A DNA stretch of 64,000 nucleotides from NCBI RefSeq assembly GCF_014066305.1, contig NW_023501037.1:1116501-1180500 (forward strand). The letters are read 5' to 3'. How positions within the stretch are numbered: position 1 is the stretch's first letter; each line of letters starts with the position of its first letter. This document shows positions 22,780 to 36,400 of the stretch, piece after piece. A program made the translations under genes and the position numbers. The notes under the pieces are model-generated. The model was not told where the DNA came from and did no database searches. It saw only the letters and a list, made by a program, of their open reading frames with translations. Source of the stretch: Letharia columbiana. Its lineage: Eukaryota > Ascomycota > Lecanoromycetes > Lecanorales > Parmeliaceae.

Positions 22780-23472
22780 GCTACGGTATGGTGCGTGGAA
22801 GGCGTCTAAAATTGCAAACAAGAGAACATTCGCTGACGGTAGGCCTCAAGAGTAAGACCAAAGTAACGTTATCTCTCAGAATAGTGGTCAGAAGTAGTAT
22901 CAAGTGGTGGTGTGCGGATTTGATGAATCAAGACAGATCAGTATTTGCAGTAAAGAAGAATTGGGTGTACATGAAATATTGGAAAGCGCGACTTTTAGAC
23001 AAATGGGGGAGCTCCGGCACCCACAGAAGTGCACTAAGCCCTCGAGATAGCACCTGCTTCACTGCGTGTATTCCAAGTTTTGGCGTCGTCTATTGTTATC
23101 AAGCTTGCCAGCCAAGACTGCAGCGAGTCAGCTTTTGGCTGTCTACGATTATTTTCACAGCACATATCAAATGGAATGGAATCATGCAATGATTATAATT
23201 GCTACCTTAGATACACTCCTAACGCTCCACCATGTTTCTCGACCCGCATGCATGTATCACTAAGAAAACCCAGAGATCCGAGCTCATTGCTGCGAGCTAC
23301 CGCTGAAGCTGTGGACAAAGTAAACACGGAGCCCTTTACTGCTTGTCATTGATGATGCTTTCGTGAGATATGCTTTGGACTAGCCCCCTGACGACTGATC
23401 CACATAAAGAGGACATAAGCTAGCCGAGGGCCCAGTGTCGTAGACCGTCACATCCCACTTCCCTGCCGCTGT
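22780..23472. other. Intergenic region
   Basis: About 0.7 kb between the NADPH oxidase start and the ubc4 stop. No supported gene. Confidence 0.5.
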
Positions 23473-24306
<834 letters not shown>

Positions 24307-24869
24307 GTTCCTCGAGGTGTGTGTATTTGGGGGTGGAAGCGAATGGGAAGTGGATGTGGCAGAGAATGAGGGATGCTATTGTATGTGACGGTGAGTTGTA
24401 CGGTGCTAGGATCTCGTGGTTGTAAAGTCAGCCAAGCCGTGTGAATTTAGCGTCTATTTCTACGCCACGGGCAGCCCGGGTGCGCGCGGGCGAAAAGTGA
24501 CGCAAAACTTGGGCCTATAAAAAACGGTTGAGATCGATTTTCGATTCTGGCCTTGGCTCTTATTCGCCACTGCAAGGCGATTGCTAAATGAGTACTTTGC
24601 TGGATAGACAGCTGTTTGGAAAGCGCGTCTGCCGAAGTGTTTGAGAATCATGGCATTGGTGAAGAATGCAAAACAGAGTTTTTAGGGCAAGGTCTTGAAT
24701 GCTATTTTTGTGACTGAGTTTACACTCAAGGGACTCTACGTTTGAGTCGATAGTACTTCACTGGCAGGCGAGATATATCTCCAACATCGTAGCCTATTTA
24801 ATCATTTGGGGAGGGAGGATACTCACGAACTGAAAATATCTCGAATAGCTCGTGAAAGATACAGTCAAT
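24307..24869. other. Divergent promoter region
   Basis: Between ubc4 (minus) and the TDT transporter (plus). A CTATAAAAAA element near 24515 could serve the plus-strand gene but is about 350 bp from its ATG. No supported gene. Confidence 0.4.
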
Positions 24870-26333
24870 ATGGCACAAGAAAAACTGAACCCTCCCAGCA
24901 CCACTGGTGCCGTATCTTTAAGAGAGCGTCTACATCACTTCACCTGGGCGTACGTTGACGGCATAACCATCCTCTATGTATTACTCATCTGACACTTCTC
25001 AGATGGTTTACGCTCACCATGAGCACTGGTGGTATTGCACTCTTGTTTGCAGTTACCCCCCACACGTTTCGTGGCTTGACGACGATTGGGACTATTATTT
25101 TCATATTGGATTTGGTCCTCTTTGTCCTTCTCTCAGCTTTCATCCTCGCTCGCTTCATCATGTTCCCTGGCACCTTCACCCAGTCTGTGTATCATCCAAC
25201 AGAATCTCTCTTCATTCCAGTATGTGTCTCCAATAGCTTTCCGTTACCTCGCTAACAAGATGCTCACTTCGCCCAGACCTTCTTCATCACCATATCAACC
25301 ATCATATCATGCATACAAAAGTATGGCTATCCCTCCACTGGCCCCTGGCTTGTTGTGACCCTTAGGATCCTTTTCTGGATGTATGTGGCGATTACCTTCA
25401 CCACCGCAGTCCTCCAGTATCATCTCCTCTTCACAGGCAGACCTTTAACACTACAGTCCAGTACGTCTACGTTTCCGAGCGATCCCTTTCTAATTTGTAT
25501 CCCAATTGGAGTTCTGAGACGTGCTTCAAGAAAATCGTACTCATCGACTTCGTTTTGTGACTCCTTTTCCATCTCAAAGAAATAGTACTGACTCTGGAAA
25601 CTTCAAGTGACGCCTGCGTGGATTCTGCCTGTCTTTCCAGTCATGCTATCTGGAGTTGTCGCTTCCGTAATATCAGGATCTCAGCCCCCACATCATGCAA
25701 TCCCCATCCTCATAGCTGGAACTACCTTCCAAGGCCTTGGGCTATTGATCTCTGTATTCATGTACAGCAATTACGTCGGCAGGCTGATGTCGAATGGCTT
25801 GCCGTCCCCTAATACTCGACCCGGAATGTTCATCTCAGTCGGCCCGCCGTCATTTACGGGCCTGGCGTTCATAGGCATGGCGAATGCTGCGATCGAGGTA
25901 TTTCCGCATACGTTTGTTCTGGGGACCGTTGCGGTACCGACAGCTCAAGTATTAAAGATTGTGGCTGTATTCCTGGCCATTGTTCTCTGGTCCCTTTCGC
26001 TGTTCTTTTTCTGCATATCGTTACTCGCTACTCTCGATGGGATAAAACAGATGAGTTTCCATCTCGTAAGTGAAAGGCATCCAAATTTCCCGTATAGAAG
26101 CTGAGATATGGTGTTCGCAGACTTGGTGGTCGTTCGTTTTCCCAAACACTGGGTTCATTATTGCGATGATTGAAATCGGGACCGCCATCGATAGCCAAGC
26201 CATCTTGTGGATCTCGAGCGTGGCAACGGTGCTGCAGGTCGTCATGTGGTTGCTTGTTTTTGTAGCACATGCGCGCGCTGTGGCAAAGAAGCAGGTCCTC
26301 TGGCCTGGAAAGGACGAAGACCATGACTGCTAA
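24870..26333 (+). CDS. TDT-family C4-dicarboxylate (malate)/sulfite transporter
   Basis: Five exons (24870-24949, 25003-25219, 25277-25460, 25608-26065, 26121-26333) give 383 residues. The protein has about ten hydrophobic helices and a short hydrophilic N-terminus. The first helix reads HHFTWAWFTLTMSTGGIALLF, the lead-in of the fungal Mae1-like branch of the tellurite-resistance/dicarboxylate transporter family (SLAC1 fold); the Ssu1 sulfite-pump branch differs here. Other blocks are TESLFIPTFFI, GLGLLISVFMYSNYVGRLM, RPGMFISVGPPSFTGLAFIGMA and TWWSFVFPNTGF, with the Phe/Pro pattern typical of the pore helices. It is probably a plasma-membrane carrier for malate or a related anion. The substrate cannot be fixed from sequence alone. 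Confidence 0.88.
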
Positions 26334-26605
26334 AGATGTGTAGACCAGCAGCAACTGCTTCGTAAATGTTTTGTCGCTTGCACTAGAGAAGTTCACCATC
26401 ACGTCATGCTATGCGGGATCCTTAGATAATGAATACCAATAGTGGAGACGAATCTATCTTACGCTAGAGGCAACAACCATTCGGTCTGCTTTCCTGGGAA
26501 ACCAAGTATCACTGACGCAGAAGACGAGCCCGTACGCAACGCTTACATAGATGCATACATGGATGGGTATCATAAAAGAATTAAAGATTCAAGAACACCA
26601 TTCAA

Positions 26606-29441
26606 TCAACGCCCCATAGTCGCCGGAGCTGTTGTCGACATTCCCATGCTAAGGCGGTTAAAGTCAGGAAGAGACGGAAGGCGCCTATCACTCGGCAGCC
26701 GTACTCCATCTTTCGAAGGCGTCGGAGACGGTCGTTCCCCGGTCGAAGGCACACCATCCAGGACACTATCGCCAGCTTTCTCATTGTGAACGCTGTCTTC
26801 CCTGCTCGCTGCCTCACCATCCTCCTCAACGACTGGTAATGTAGTGCCTCCAGCGCCGCCTCCCCTTTCAGCCGATGGACTGCGTACGGCGCTCAGCGTC
26901 CGATCCCGTTTTGGGTCTTCTGTGGCGCCTTCCCTCTCGGTTTTGTGCGCTTGCTTTTCGGCCTTTTCGATGACTTTGTCTGTCGAGTGACGCGAGATAG
27001 GGAAGCTTGATTGACGATGGGTATCGATTGAGCCATCGAGAAGGTCACCGCTTTGGGCTTGTCGCTCTTGTTCTTCCTTGGTCATGGTGATGCCGCTTAT
27101 AAACTTGACAAAACGGTCACCGTAGCCTTCAGGTGGGATTGGAGAGATCAGAGAGCTGTCGCTGGACATGCCTTTCCAGAAATGCTCGGCGCGCTTGACG
27201 AAGCCATACTGAGACAGTGTGAGCCGATATTGCACATACGGATAGTGTTTGTAGGACACTTACATGTGTCAAGCAATCGATGATCCCAAGATAGTATATC
27301 TCTTCCCCCGGTTGACTATTCTCATGGGTAGCTCTGAACCCGCCGTCATCGCTGTAAAAGATGAAGTTCTTCCTTTCCTCCAGCATCTCGTCCGGCATCT
27401 TGCTTGTGCTTTTGTCCATAGGTACGGGCTTCTCCTTTTTGATGATCTGCCGTAGTTGCCTCGCTTGTCTTGCGTTCTCAAGCTTAGACGGAGTCCTGGT
27501 AAGCATGTTGACCTGTGGCTCTGCCGTACCATCGCCGCCAGGCTGAAACACTTGGAGCGTCTTATCACGAAGGTTTTCCTCGTTGCCTCTCTCCAAGTCA
27601 TGTATACCAACCAAAAGGGAATAGTCCATGATCTTCAATCTCTGCAGAAGAGCAACATCGCGCTTCATCTGCTCGATGAAAAGGCTTTTCTTCTCGGGCC
27701 CAAATTCGAAATGATTATTTCTTCGCAGCCAATTCAGGTCCTTCAAGGTGGCCCTAGGATTGCGCTCCAGATCTTCTTCTTTGTAATTTCGCCCAATCGT
27801 CGATCCTTTGAGATCAAAAGTCTGATGTATGTCTCGGTGTGGAGGAAACAAATTGTTCATTACAACAAAGTGAGTTTTTCTACCATAGGGTATCTTGACT
27901 CGGTGAAGGCCGTAAAATTGAGAAATCAACGTGTTGGGATAACGCTCGACATGGGCGTAATATTCTCGCAGTATTTTCCTCAGGAGCTTGTGCTCAGCAT
28001 GGTGTATGGTTTTGATGATGTACTTGTAGTCCCGAGAGAAATAGAAGAAGCTTCCACTTTTACCGGGAGAGCCCAGCTCCGACAGGATGTACTTGCTTGT
28101 GAGTGACATCAAGTAGTCTGCTGGATCGAGCTGGAATTTCGCTCGAAGATGGCGAAACACCCAAGGCGCGTAATCCTTGAACTTGAAGTCGTATTTGGCT
28201 GACGGAGTCAACTCGTTACCGGTGCTAAGATTTGTGAGTTCAAGCTTCTCCAATGCTCAGGGCATGTCTTACATATCAAAAGAGAATTTGTGTTTGGCAT
28301 CGAAGTCTGCGTTTGCAAGCTCTCGATCTATCTTCGCATTTGTCCTCGAGACAGTAAATCGGATACCCGTCAACATGTTGTAAGCGGTGACCCAGTTGAC
28401 ATGGTTCATGTCGACCTTTGTTCCTACGACCACTCTATCGTCTTCCTCTTCCTCCTTCCTTTGCCTTCGGCTGGCTCGTTTTTGCCGGATCGTCTCAGTC
28501 CATCGTGCTACGTCGCCGTCGAGAGGTACTTCATCTAAATACATATCAGAATGTACTGATCGCGTCGGCGCTCGTACCAAGGTATTCGATGCTCGAGGGG
28601 TCCGAGATGTTGGGGAGAAGCGTCCACTCTCACTACCGCCATCGCTTGCAGTGTTAGGTAGCGAGAAGTCCCTCGATGTTCGGCTGGTCGATACCCTTGG
28701 AACCTCCAAAGTGGTGTGACGATGATGTAGGCGAGGTGCTGAAGGATGCAAAGAGGTCGTTGGAGATCCAGCAAGAAGTTGATTGACATTTGAGGGAATC
28801 AGGGTAGAAGAGAGTCTGTTTTTAGGGTTTTGAGATAGATCTTGAGGCGTCCAATTCGCCTGTGAAGTACTGGCAGACGACTCAAGGTCGGTTGAGTGCG
28901 TCGAGTGGACATTGGTGCTTTGTGGGGCCGACAATGAATGACCTCTTGCATGGCCTTTGTGGTAATGTCCTTTACCTAGTTGACCACTCTCTGGAGACTT
29001 TGGCCTCGGAACGTAGGCAGCATTTCCGTTAGCATGTTCCAGCGAGTGCGTGTGATCCACGGTACCCAGTCTCGATGGCGGATTATTTATTGGAAGGTCC
29101 TGTGTCTGCCCCTCTCCCATAGCCCCGTATCCATTGACTGTTGAGCTCTTGCTTCCGTTCCTCGAGTGTGTCTTTCCGGGACCATCCGTATTATCACTGG
29201 ACCTTCCGTTTTGTAAGGAGTGCAGGCTCGAGTTTACGCCGTTCGATTCACCGAGGAAGACACCTTCAACGCGTTTAAATCCTCCTGAGCTCTCTACTGG
29301 GAGCCCATTCATTAACCCCTTGGCAATCGTTGGGTGAGAAGAGGTCTCTGTGGAAGCCCGATGCGGCGGATCATATACCGAGGTCTCGCTTGAATCCAAG
29401 TGGACAGGCTCGCTCATGTATCTGGAGAGGACTGATGGCAT
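26606..29441 (-). CDS. mss4: Phosphatidylinositol-4-phosphate 5-kinase
   Basis: Three exons on the minus strand (29441-28273, 28224-27264, 27208-26606) give 910 residues. The first about 330 residues are disordered and Ser-rich. Then [19 protein letters not shown] marks the start of the kinase region. Catalytic features: [23 protein letters not shown] (glycine loop and Lys), [23 protein letters not shown] (catalytic Asp motif), [21 protein letters not shown] formed across intron 2, and [17 protein letters not shown] (specificity loop). A disordered tail of about 140 residues follows. The enzyme makes PI(4,5)P2 at the plasma membrane for actin organisation and endocytosis. The TDT gene is convergent with it. 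Upstream lies the spacer before the AT-rich island. Confidence 0.94.
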
Positions 29442-30339
29442 CGTGTTTCTCCGGCCGAAGCGGAATTGATCTCTCCCAGCATGCCCAATCCTTTGGGAGT
29501 CAAAGCCTTATCAAAGGCCCTACAGGCTATATCGATACCGAAGTTAGAGCTCGTATTCCTTCCATCTGGTCCTTCTGTAATGAAAATCTCTATATGCCTC
29601 TCTGGTGATTTGTGTTTCTGAGGATTAGGAATCGTGCAACGGGCGCGAGAGGGCGGAGCGGGTGCTCTTTCTCGAGAGCAACGGTGACTGCCCGCGCCGG
29701 ATGTGATGATGGCCAGAAAATTGTCTACGAAAGAATCAGGATGCGCGATGTAGCGACAGGGAAAACCAGACGTCAAATGAGTTGGATCAGTGTCTCTGAA
29801 TTCCATTGGGCTGTTCATGATCGGGAGCCGTTCTTCCGAGGTCATATCTTGGCACTCAACGCTCGGGATCTGCGGCGCCGACCTCCGACTGGCTAAGAAG
29901 TTCACCCCTGGCAAGATTAAATCTATCAGATCCTACGATGGCAAAGTCATGGAAAAATGCTCAGATGATGAGGTGTTGTCAAAAATCGCTTTGGAAGACA
30001 TTACAACCAAAAAATGTTGTTCAAACGCCCACTATGCTTGGAACCTCCGGAACATTCTGTGGCTGATTATTCCTATCTGAGCGACAAAAAGGATGCTCAT
30101 GACAACGCGATCTGGGCAGATGATATCCTCAAGCGGATTCTATCAGCTGGAGAAGAGGTTTTGGTTCTTGTCAGGAAAGAACGTTAAGGATTTTGTAGAC
30201 CAGCTGGCACCCTGCCATAAGAGTGATTACCCGTCAAAAATGGCACGCTTCTAACATAATACCACAAGATCTAGAGGCAGATTGTCGAGAAAGCCAACCA
30301 TCGCAGAGGATATAATTTCACGTCTTTCTGTTGATTATT
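29442..30339. other. Spacer between mss4 and the AT-rich island
   Basis: Contains the mss4 5' region and a coding-like fragment near its right end (annotated separately). Base composition is normal up to about 30300, then falls sharply into AT. Confidence 0.5.
29892..30187 (+). pseudogene. Possible gene remnant at the edge of the AT-rich island
   Basis: Two overlapping reading frames look protein-like: frame A (29892-30013) reads KFTPGKIKSIRSYDGKVMEK and on to EDITTKK. Frame B (30014-30187, stop TAA) reads MLFKRPLCLEPPEHSVADYS and ends LVLVRKER. They meet exactly at a run of six A (30009-30014), so one missing A would explain the break. I do not recognise the protein. A fragment of a gene truncated during formation of the island is one reading; chance is another. 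Confidence 0.3.
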
Positions 30340-30419
30340 TTGGTTAGAGTGTTGATTGATTACTTAATACTATCTTATAGTCTTACCCTAGTGCCGACTA
30401 TGCGAGTTACGTAACCTAA

Positions 30420-33400
30420 ACCTAATTCATCAATTATATAAAATCTCAAATAAATAAGACTATATAAGTTACCGTTATATATTTTACATTTTATTATACT
30501 TAATTCTTGAAAGGGGTATATTCTATATCGCTAAAGTCTTTTCATCTTAATTATATTCTTCTTTTTAACCGCTTACTCTAGTAAATTCTTATTATTAATT
30601 CTTATTAAGGGCTTAATATTACTTAATAAATCTTATATTTCTTATAAAGTCCGCCGCTATAGAGGCGTAGCGTGGTTTTATTAGCATATTCTTATAAGTA
30701 ATAACCCTCTTTTCACCTTTCTTCTCTCTTCGATCTACTATATTCCTCGCTTTTTACTAAATAGTCTATATTCGTAAAAAATATATTAAGCCATCTACTT
30801 CGCTTTATACTTATATTCTTTATTCTCTATATTCGATACTCATCGATTATAAAGAAAGATCTTAAAATCTATTTTCTTAATTTTTATTTACGTTATTAGC
30901 GACGTCTTAGCGCGCTTAACTCTCGAATATAGAAGTTATATTTATTTCGACAATATTAATTAAATTCTTCTAAGAATATTATCTCGCTTTTTATTAGTCT
31001 ATTCGATAGTCTATTATTTTATCGCGTAATTTCTAATAGCTATCTTAATTATCGATATTATTCTTATCTATATAACTAATAATTAAACTATTTTATTAAT
31101 ATTTACCTTTACTCTTTTATTATAAATTACTTACTCTCGTTAATTAATAACTTTCTTCGCCTCTCTATCCGCCTATTTATTATTGTTAATATTAATATAT
31201 ATCGAGATCTAGTATAATTCTATTACTATTCTAAGATATCTTAGCGAATTAATAATCTATACTACTTATATTATATAGATCTATCTTAAATACTTACTCG
31301 AGTCTTCGATAGTTTAAATCGATATTTAATTATTTATATTTACTATAACTCTACTAAGTTATAACCTTATTTAGTATATAACTATTATCGTTAGAGCTTA
31401 AAGAATACTATATAACTTTATTAAATATATTATATATTAATTATTTAAGTCTAAATAGATATTAAAAGTAGAATTAATATCTAATAATATAGCTAAAGCT
31501 TTTACTTTTTTATTAATTTCGCTATCGTCTATATATATTATTATATAACTCTTATTAATTAATCTTTTAGCTAGTTCTTTAGCGACTTTCTTAATCTTAT
31601 AAATTATTATTTTAAGAGGCTCTTAATTAGAAGCGACGCTAAAAGAGCGTAATTTCTTAATCTTATTAATATCGTCGTATTATTCTTTAAATCTATTAAT
31701 ATATCGCTTTAATAAACTTAGTTTTCTATTCTTCTTAGATTTTCTTTTAGATTTTTATTACTCGAATTATAGCTTAATAATCTCGCTATATACTAGATTA
31801 ATAGCGATTTATAAAATAACTTTCGAGGTAATCTTATCTAGCTATTATTTAACTAATAGAAGATATACTTTTATATCGAGTATTAAAATAAATATAACCT
31901 TAAATACTCTAGTTATCTTTCTCTTTATCTAAGATTAAATTCTTTATAGCGATAAGAGATAAATTTTATTATAATTAATAGTATTTTTTAGACTAATATT
32001 ATACTAAGTAGTAGTATATTATTTATAAAATAATTATCATCTAATAGAGCTATCTTATACTCTTATAATTATTATCTTATATCGATTTAATAATTTTCAT
32101 TAATATATTAATACTTTTAATAAGCTTTAGATCGAATCTTTTTATTATAATAGCTTTATAGAAGTTTAAAGTCGATTTCAACTTCTAAATAGCGAATAAA
32201 GCGTCTTATCTTAATATATTATCTCTTATTAAATTATAGAGAATAGTTTAAACTAAATCTCTATTTTTTACTAAGATATAGTAGTTAATATTTATTAGAG
32301 ATTAAACTTTAATCTATATTATAACGTCTACTTTTATATAAACTTCGTTATAAATTTTATACGAAGAGCGTTATAATTTTTCTCGATAAAGTCTTTTACT
32401 ATTAGAAGGTCTATATTGTCTATAAAGCTAATAGCTATTATTTCTAAATCGACGCGATTATTATATTTATTAATAAGATTTAAATTATAGAAGAGATAAA
32501 GTATAAACGATAGCGATAATTTTTAAGAAATTCTAATTACTATAAAAGTCTTTAATATAAAGTATTCGCTTATTTTTAATACTATTATTCTATTAAATAA
32601 AAACGATTCTACTTAATTAATTACTCTCATATCGATTTTTTCGCTTTTTAAAGATTATAAAGTAGTTAAGAATAAGAGACTTTATTATATATATCTAAAA
32701 CGTCTAGTAGTAATATTATAATTACTTTATTAGAGTTTTAGATCTAATATATTCTTTCTAGAAGATAGTAAATATTATATTTATATAATTGTAATCTACG
32801 ATCTCTTATATATATATAGTCGATAGAAGTTTATATATCTTTGTAAGATACGCTATTCTTCTAGTAAAAATAAATTTTATTATCTTTTTTATAATATTAA
32901 GTAGAGCTATTAATTAATATTCTTTAGAAATTGAGTAATTTTTATCTAGCTTCGAAAGAATAATTATTATTAATATTCTAAAGTGCTCTAGATAGTAGCC
33001 GTTTATTATATATATATTAAATATTCTATATAGATAAGAGAGAGTAATAGCTTTAAAATCTTTCTTAAGAATTAGATTAAGAGATGCTCTAAGACCCTCT
33101 TTAACATACTACTTATTATCTTATTTATAATAATTATATTATTAGATAAACTTATAAATACGCTATGGCTATTATTAACTGCCTATACTAATAATAAAAA
33201 TATTTTATAAGAAGTCTATCGAGCTTAATTCGTTATATTCTTATTTATCTTTATAAATAGCGAAGAAAGAATATCTATATTATAAGTTATTTTCTAACCT
33301 ATTTAATTTTTTTTATTATTTATAACGATTTATATATCTTACTATAAACTCTCTAAACGCCTTTCTAATAATTCTTATAAATTATTTTTAAAGTTTTTAG

Positions 33401-33470
33401 AGAAAGGCCGAAAGGCCTTAGTACGCTAAATCTAATTGGGCTATAATATAAGTAAGTAAGATCGTAAGAT
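30420..33470 (-). mobile_element. Tad1-like LINE (non-LTR retrotransposon) remnant, RIP-mutated
   Basis: Minus-strand conceptual translation, ignoring stops, still shows non-LTR reverse transcriptase: LSFILYLFYNLNLINKYN (from LSPILYLFYNADL) and, close by, AISFIDNIDLL (from a YADDTNLL-type catalytic box) at about 32370-32530. Further downstream in the element an RNase H start IYIDDSEINKKVKALA (from IYTDGSGINGKVGAAA) lies at about 31500-31545. The order RT then RNase H on the minus strand fits the Tad1 clade of fungal LINEs. The 5' part with the endonuclease is not recognisable and is probably truncated near 33.4 kb, where the next element begins. Limits are approximate. Confidence 0.72.
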
Positions 33471-33488
33471 TATTAAAATCGTAATATT

Positions 33489-36400
33489 ATCCCCCTCTTT
33501 AATTTAAAGCTTCGGCGACGACTACTATATAGTAGATATCGATCTTATAAAAAGTATATCTAGGCGTATACGAAGTAATATCCTTAGATATATTAACTTA
33601 GTATTTTATTACGAGGTTAAGATCTTTTTATAAGTCGATATAGCTACTATAAATTAGTAGCGCTAATAGAGAAGACTATTTTAAAGGTCTTTTAAATAAT
33701 AAATAAAAGTTAACGGCCTCGGGGTAATAATAATAAAAGTCTACTATTAGATTCGAATATTCTACTATATTCGTAAATAATTATTAGAATAGATTTTCTT
33801 TAATTTTAAAGCCTCTATATCTAATTTTATATATTAGATATCCCCTCTTACTAGTTAAGAAATTATTCTTTTATTTATTTAGTTTAAATTAAACTATTTC
33901 TTTAATATCGTAGATTTTATCTTCTTTATTAATATCGATAAATAATAGCGGAGGCTCGATCTATTCTAATAATAAGTCACTATTATCGAGATATAATAGC
34001 TATAAATAAAAGATAGAATAGATATTATTTATAAAAGTCGAGAGTTCTAACTCATAAGCGAAATTATTTAAAGCTTTAATAATTTTAAATAATTCGAAAT
34101 TCTTATAATTTAGTAATTTACTAGAGCGTATACGATTTTAATATTTCTTCTATTAAGTATAATTATATCTTTAACTCTAAATTCTAATATCGAAAGTCGA
34201 TAATAATTAGCTTACTTCTTCTATAAAGCTTATAATTATTTAAGCTAATTTTTTAGATAATTTCTTATAATATCTATCTTCTCGATAAATCTATTAGTTA
34301 ACTTAATATCTCTCTTCGCTCTTTAACTAGCGAATTAATTTTAAGAGATTAAAGATTCTATTCTTAAGTAAGGAATATATTCTTTAATAAGAAGAAATAA
34401 TAATACGATTAATAAGGCGTTCTTATCGAAGTTAGCTTCGAACTCTACTATTAATAATAGATTTATCTAATTATCTTAATTATAATTAATATAAACTCTA
34501 AGATATTATTTTAGAATAGCGTTAGCGTTCTCTATCTATTTATTAATTTTCGAGATAAAACGTAGTAAAGAGTTTAGATTTAATCTTAATTCTTTTATAT
34601 AGTCTTCTTTAGAAATATATTATAAACTAAATACCTCGATCGGAGATAATAGTAAATAAATATTCTTTCTCTCGCTATATAAATTCGATAAAAGCCTAAA
34701 CTACTACTTTTACTTTTAGAGAGTTTAAGAAAACGAATTTCTTCTTCTTATTAAGTCTATTTATAATTATTATAATATATTAATAAAAACGCTTATATCT
34801 AAGATAAATAGATAGTAATATAATAAAGTTAATAAAAATATCTTATTAGTATTATTCGGAAATAAAAAGAGATTTAAGTAGATCTTACTTATTCTCTTTA
34901 TAAGTCTTAGATCTTTTATAGATATAATAGCTCTTAATATAGCGGGTAATAAAATTCGTTATTCTTAGTTAATAGTAAAGTCTACTTACTCTATTATAGA
35001 TTAATAATTTATTAGCGTAGCCTTCGAGTAAAGAGTTATAAATATCTCTAATAATTTTAATTTATAATTCGAGAACGTTCGGTATATATAGTCTATTATT
35101 AATATATAATAATCTATTATAAAGATAATAATCACCTAATTTTAGCTTAAGATTATTCTTAATTATTTTAAGTAATAGCTTTCTCTATTTAGATATCTTT
35201 AAATAAATAATTTTTTAAGCGATATTATTATAATTATAAGCGTTTTTTATTTAATATAATAACTTAGAAGTATTAATAGTAGAGACTTCTCTCGATTCTT
35301 CTAAGAACTTCTCTTAAGAAGTCTCTATCGAGGTTCTTAATAATAATTCTTTATTAGACTTCTTATTATTAATATTATTTTATTCGCTAAGTTTATATAG
35401 TATTATAACTAGAGAGATAATACTTTCTCTTATATCGTTTAGTAATATAATAGTAAGATATATAACGTTCTTAATATCTTCGTTAAGATTATTATTTTTA
35501 AGAATTATACGATATTAATAACGAGTATAATCGTTATCCTCGTTTTTAAATAGATCTCTTACTCGTCGAATAAGGCTATTAGATTTAATACTTTATTTTT
35601 TTAAGCGATAGATAATACGAAAGTTAAATTCGAAGAGAAACTTCGTTTATCTTACTTAGCGGGAGTTAAGTTATTTAAAGAATATAAAGTATTATAAGTT
35701 CTTATAGTCTGAAATAACTTTAATAAGATTCTCGATAGAGGTATTAGCTAGCTTAGAATATTATTTCTCGAAGGCCTATATTATAACTATAAGTTTCTTA
35801 TTATAGATATCGTAGTTATACTCTATAGAAGATATCTTCTTAAAGAGAAATATTATAGATCTAAGTACTTTATCTTTATCTTCTTATAATAGAATAATAA
35901 TAATTATAAAATTAGACGCGTTTATTTCTAGTTAAGTCTTTTTATTTAAATTAAAGTAAGTAAGTATAGAGATAGTAGTAAAAGCTTTCTTAAGTATTTC
36001 GAAAGCGAGTTATTTAGAATACTCTTAAGCCTATAAATAGATAAAGTCTTTCTTCTATTAAGTATAAGTAAAATTCATTAAAAATACGGCGATTTTAGAG
36101 TACCTCGTAATAAACTTTTAGTAGAAATTAGCGAATTTTAGAAATACTTATATATCTTTAATATATCTGGGTTTCTTTTATTAAGTAATAGCCTTAATTT
36201 TCTTTATATTTATTTCTACTTCTTTCGTTATAATAATTAATTCTAGATATTTAACTCTAATAATATAAAAATTATATTTATTAATATTAAGATAGAGGTT
36301 AGCTTATCGAAGTTTCTTTAATATCTTTTCTATATACTAAATATACTTATCTTTAATATTATTATAGATAAGAATATCGTCTAAATAGATAATATAGAAT

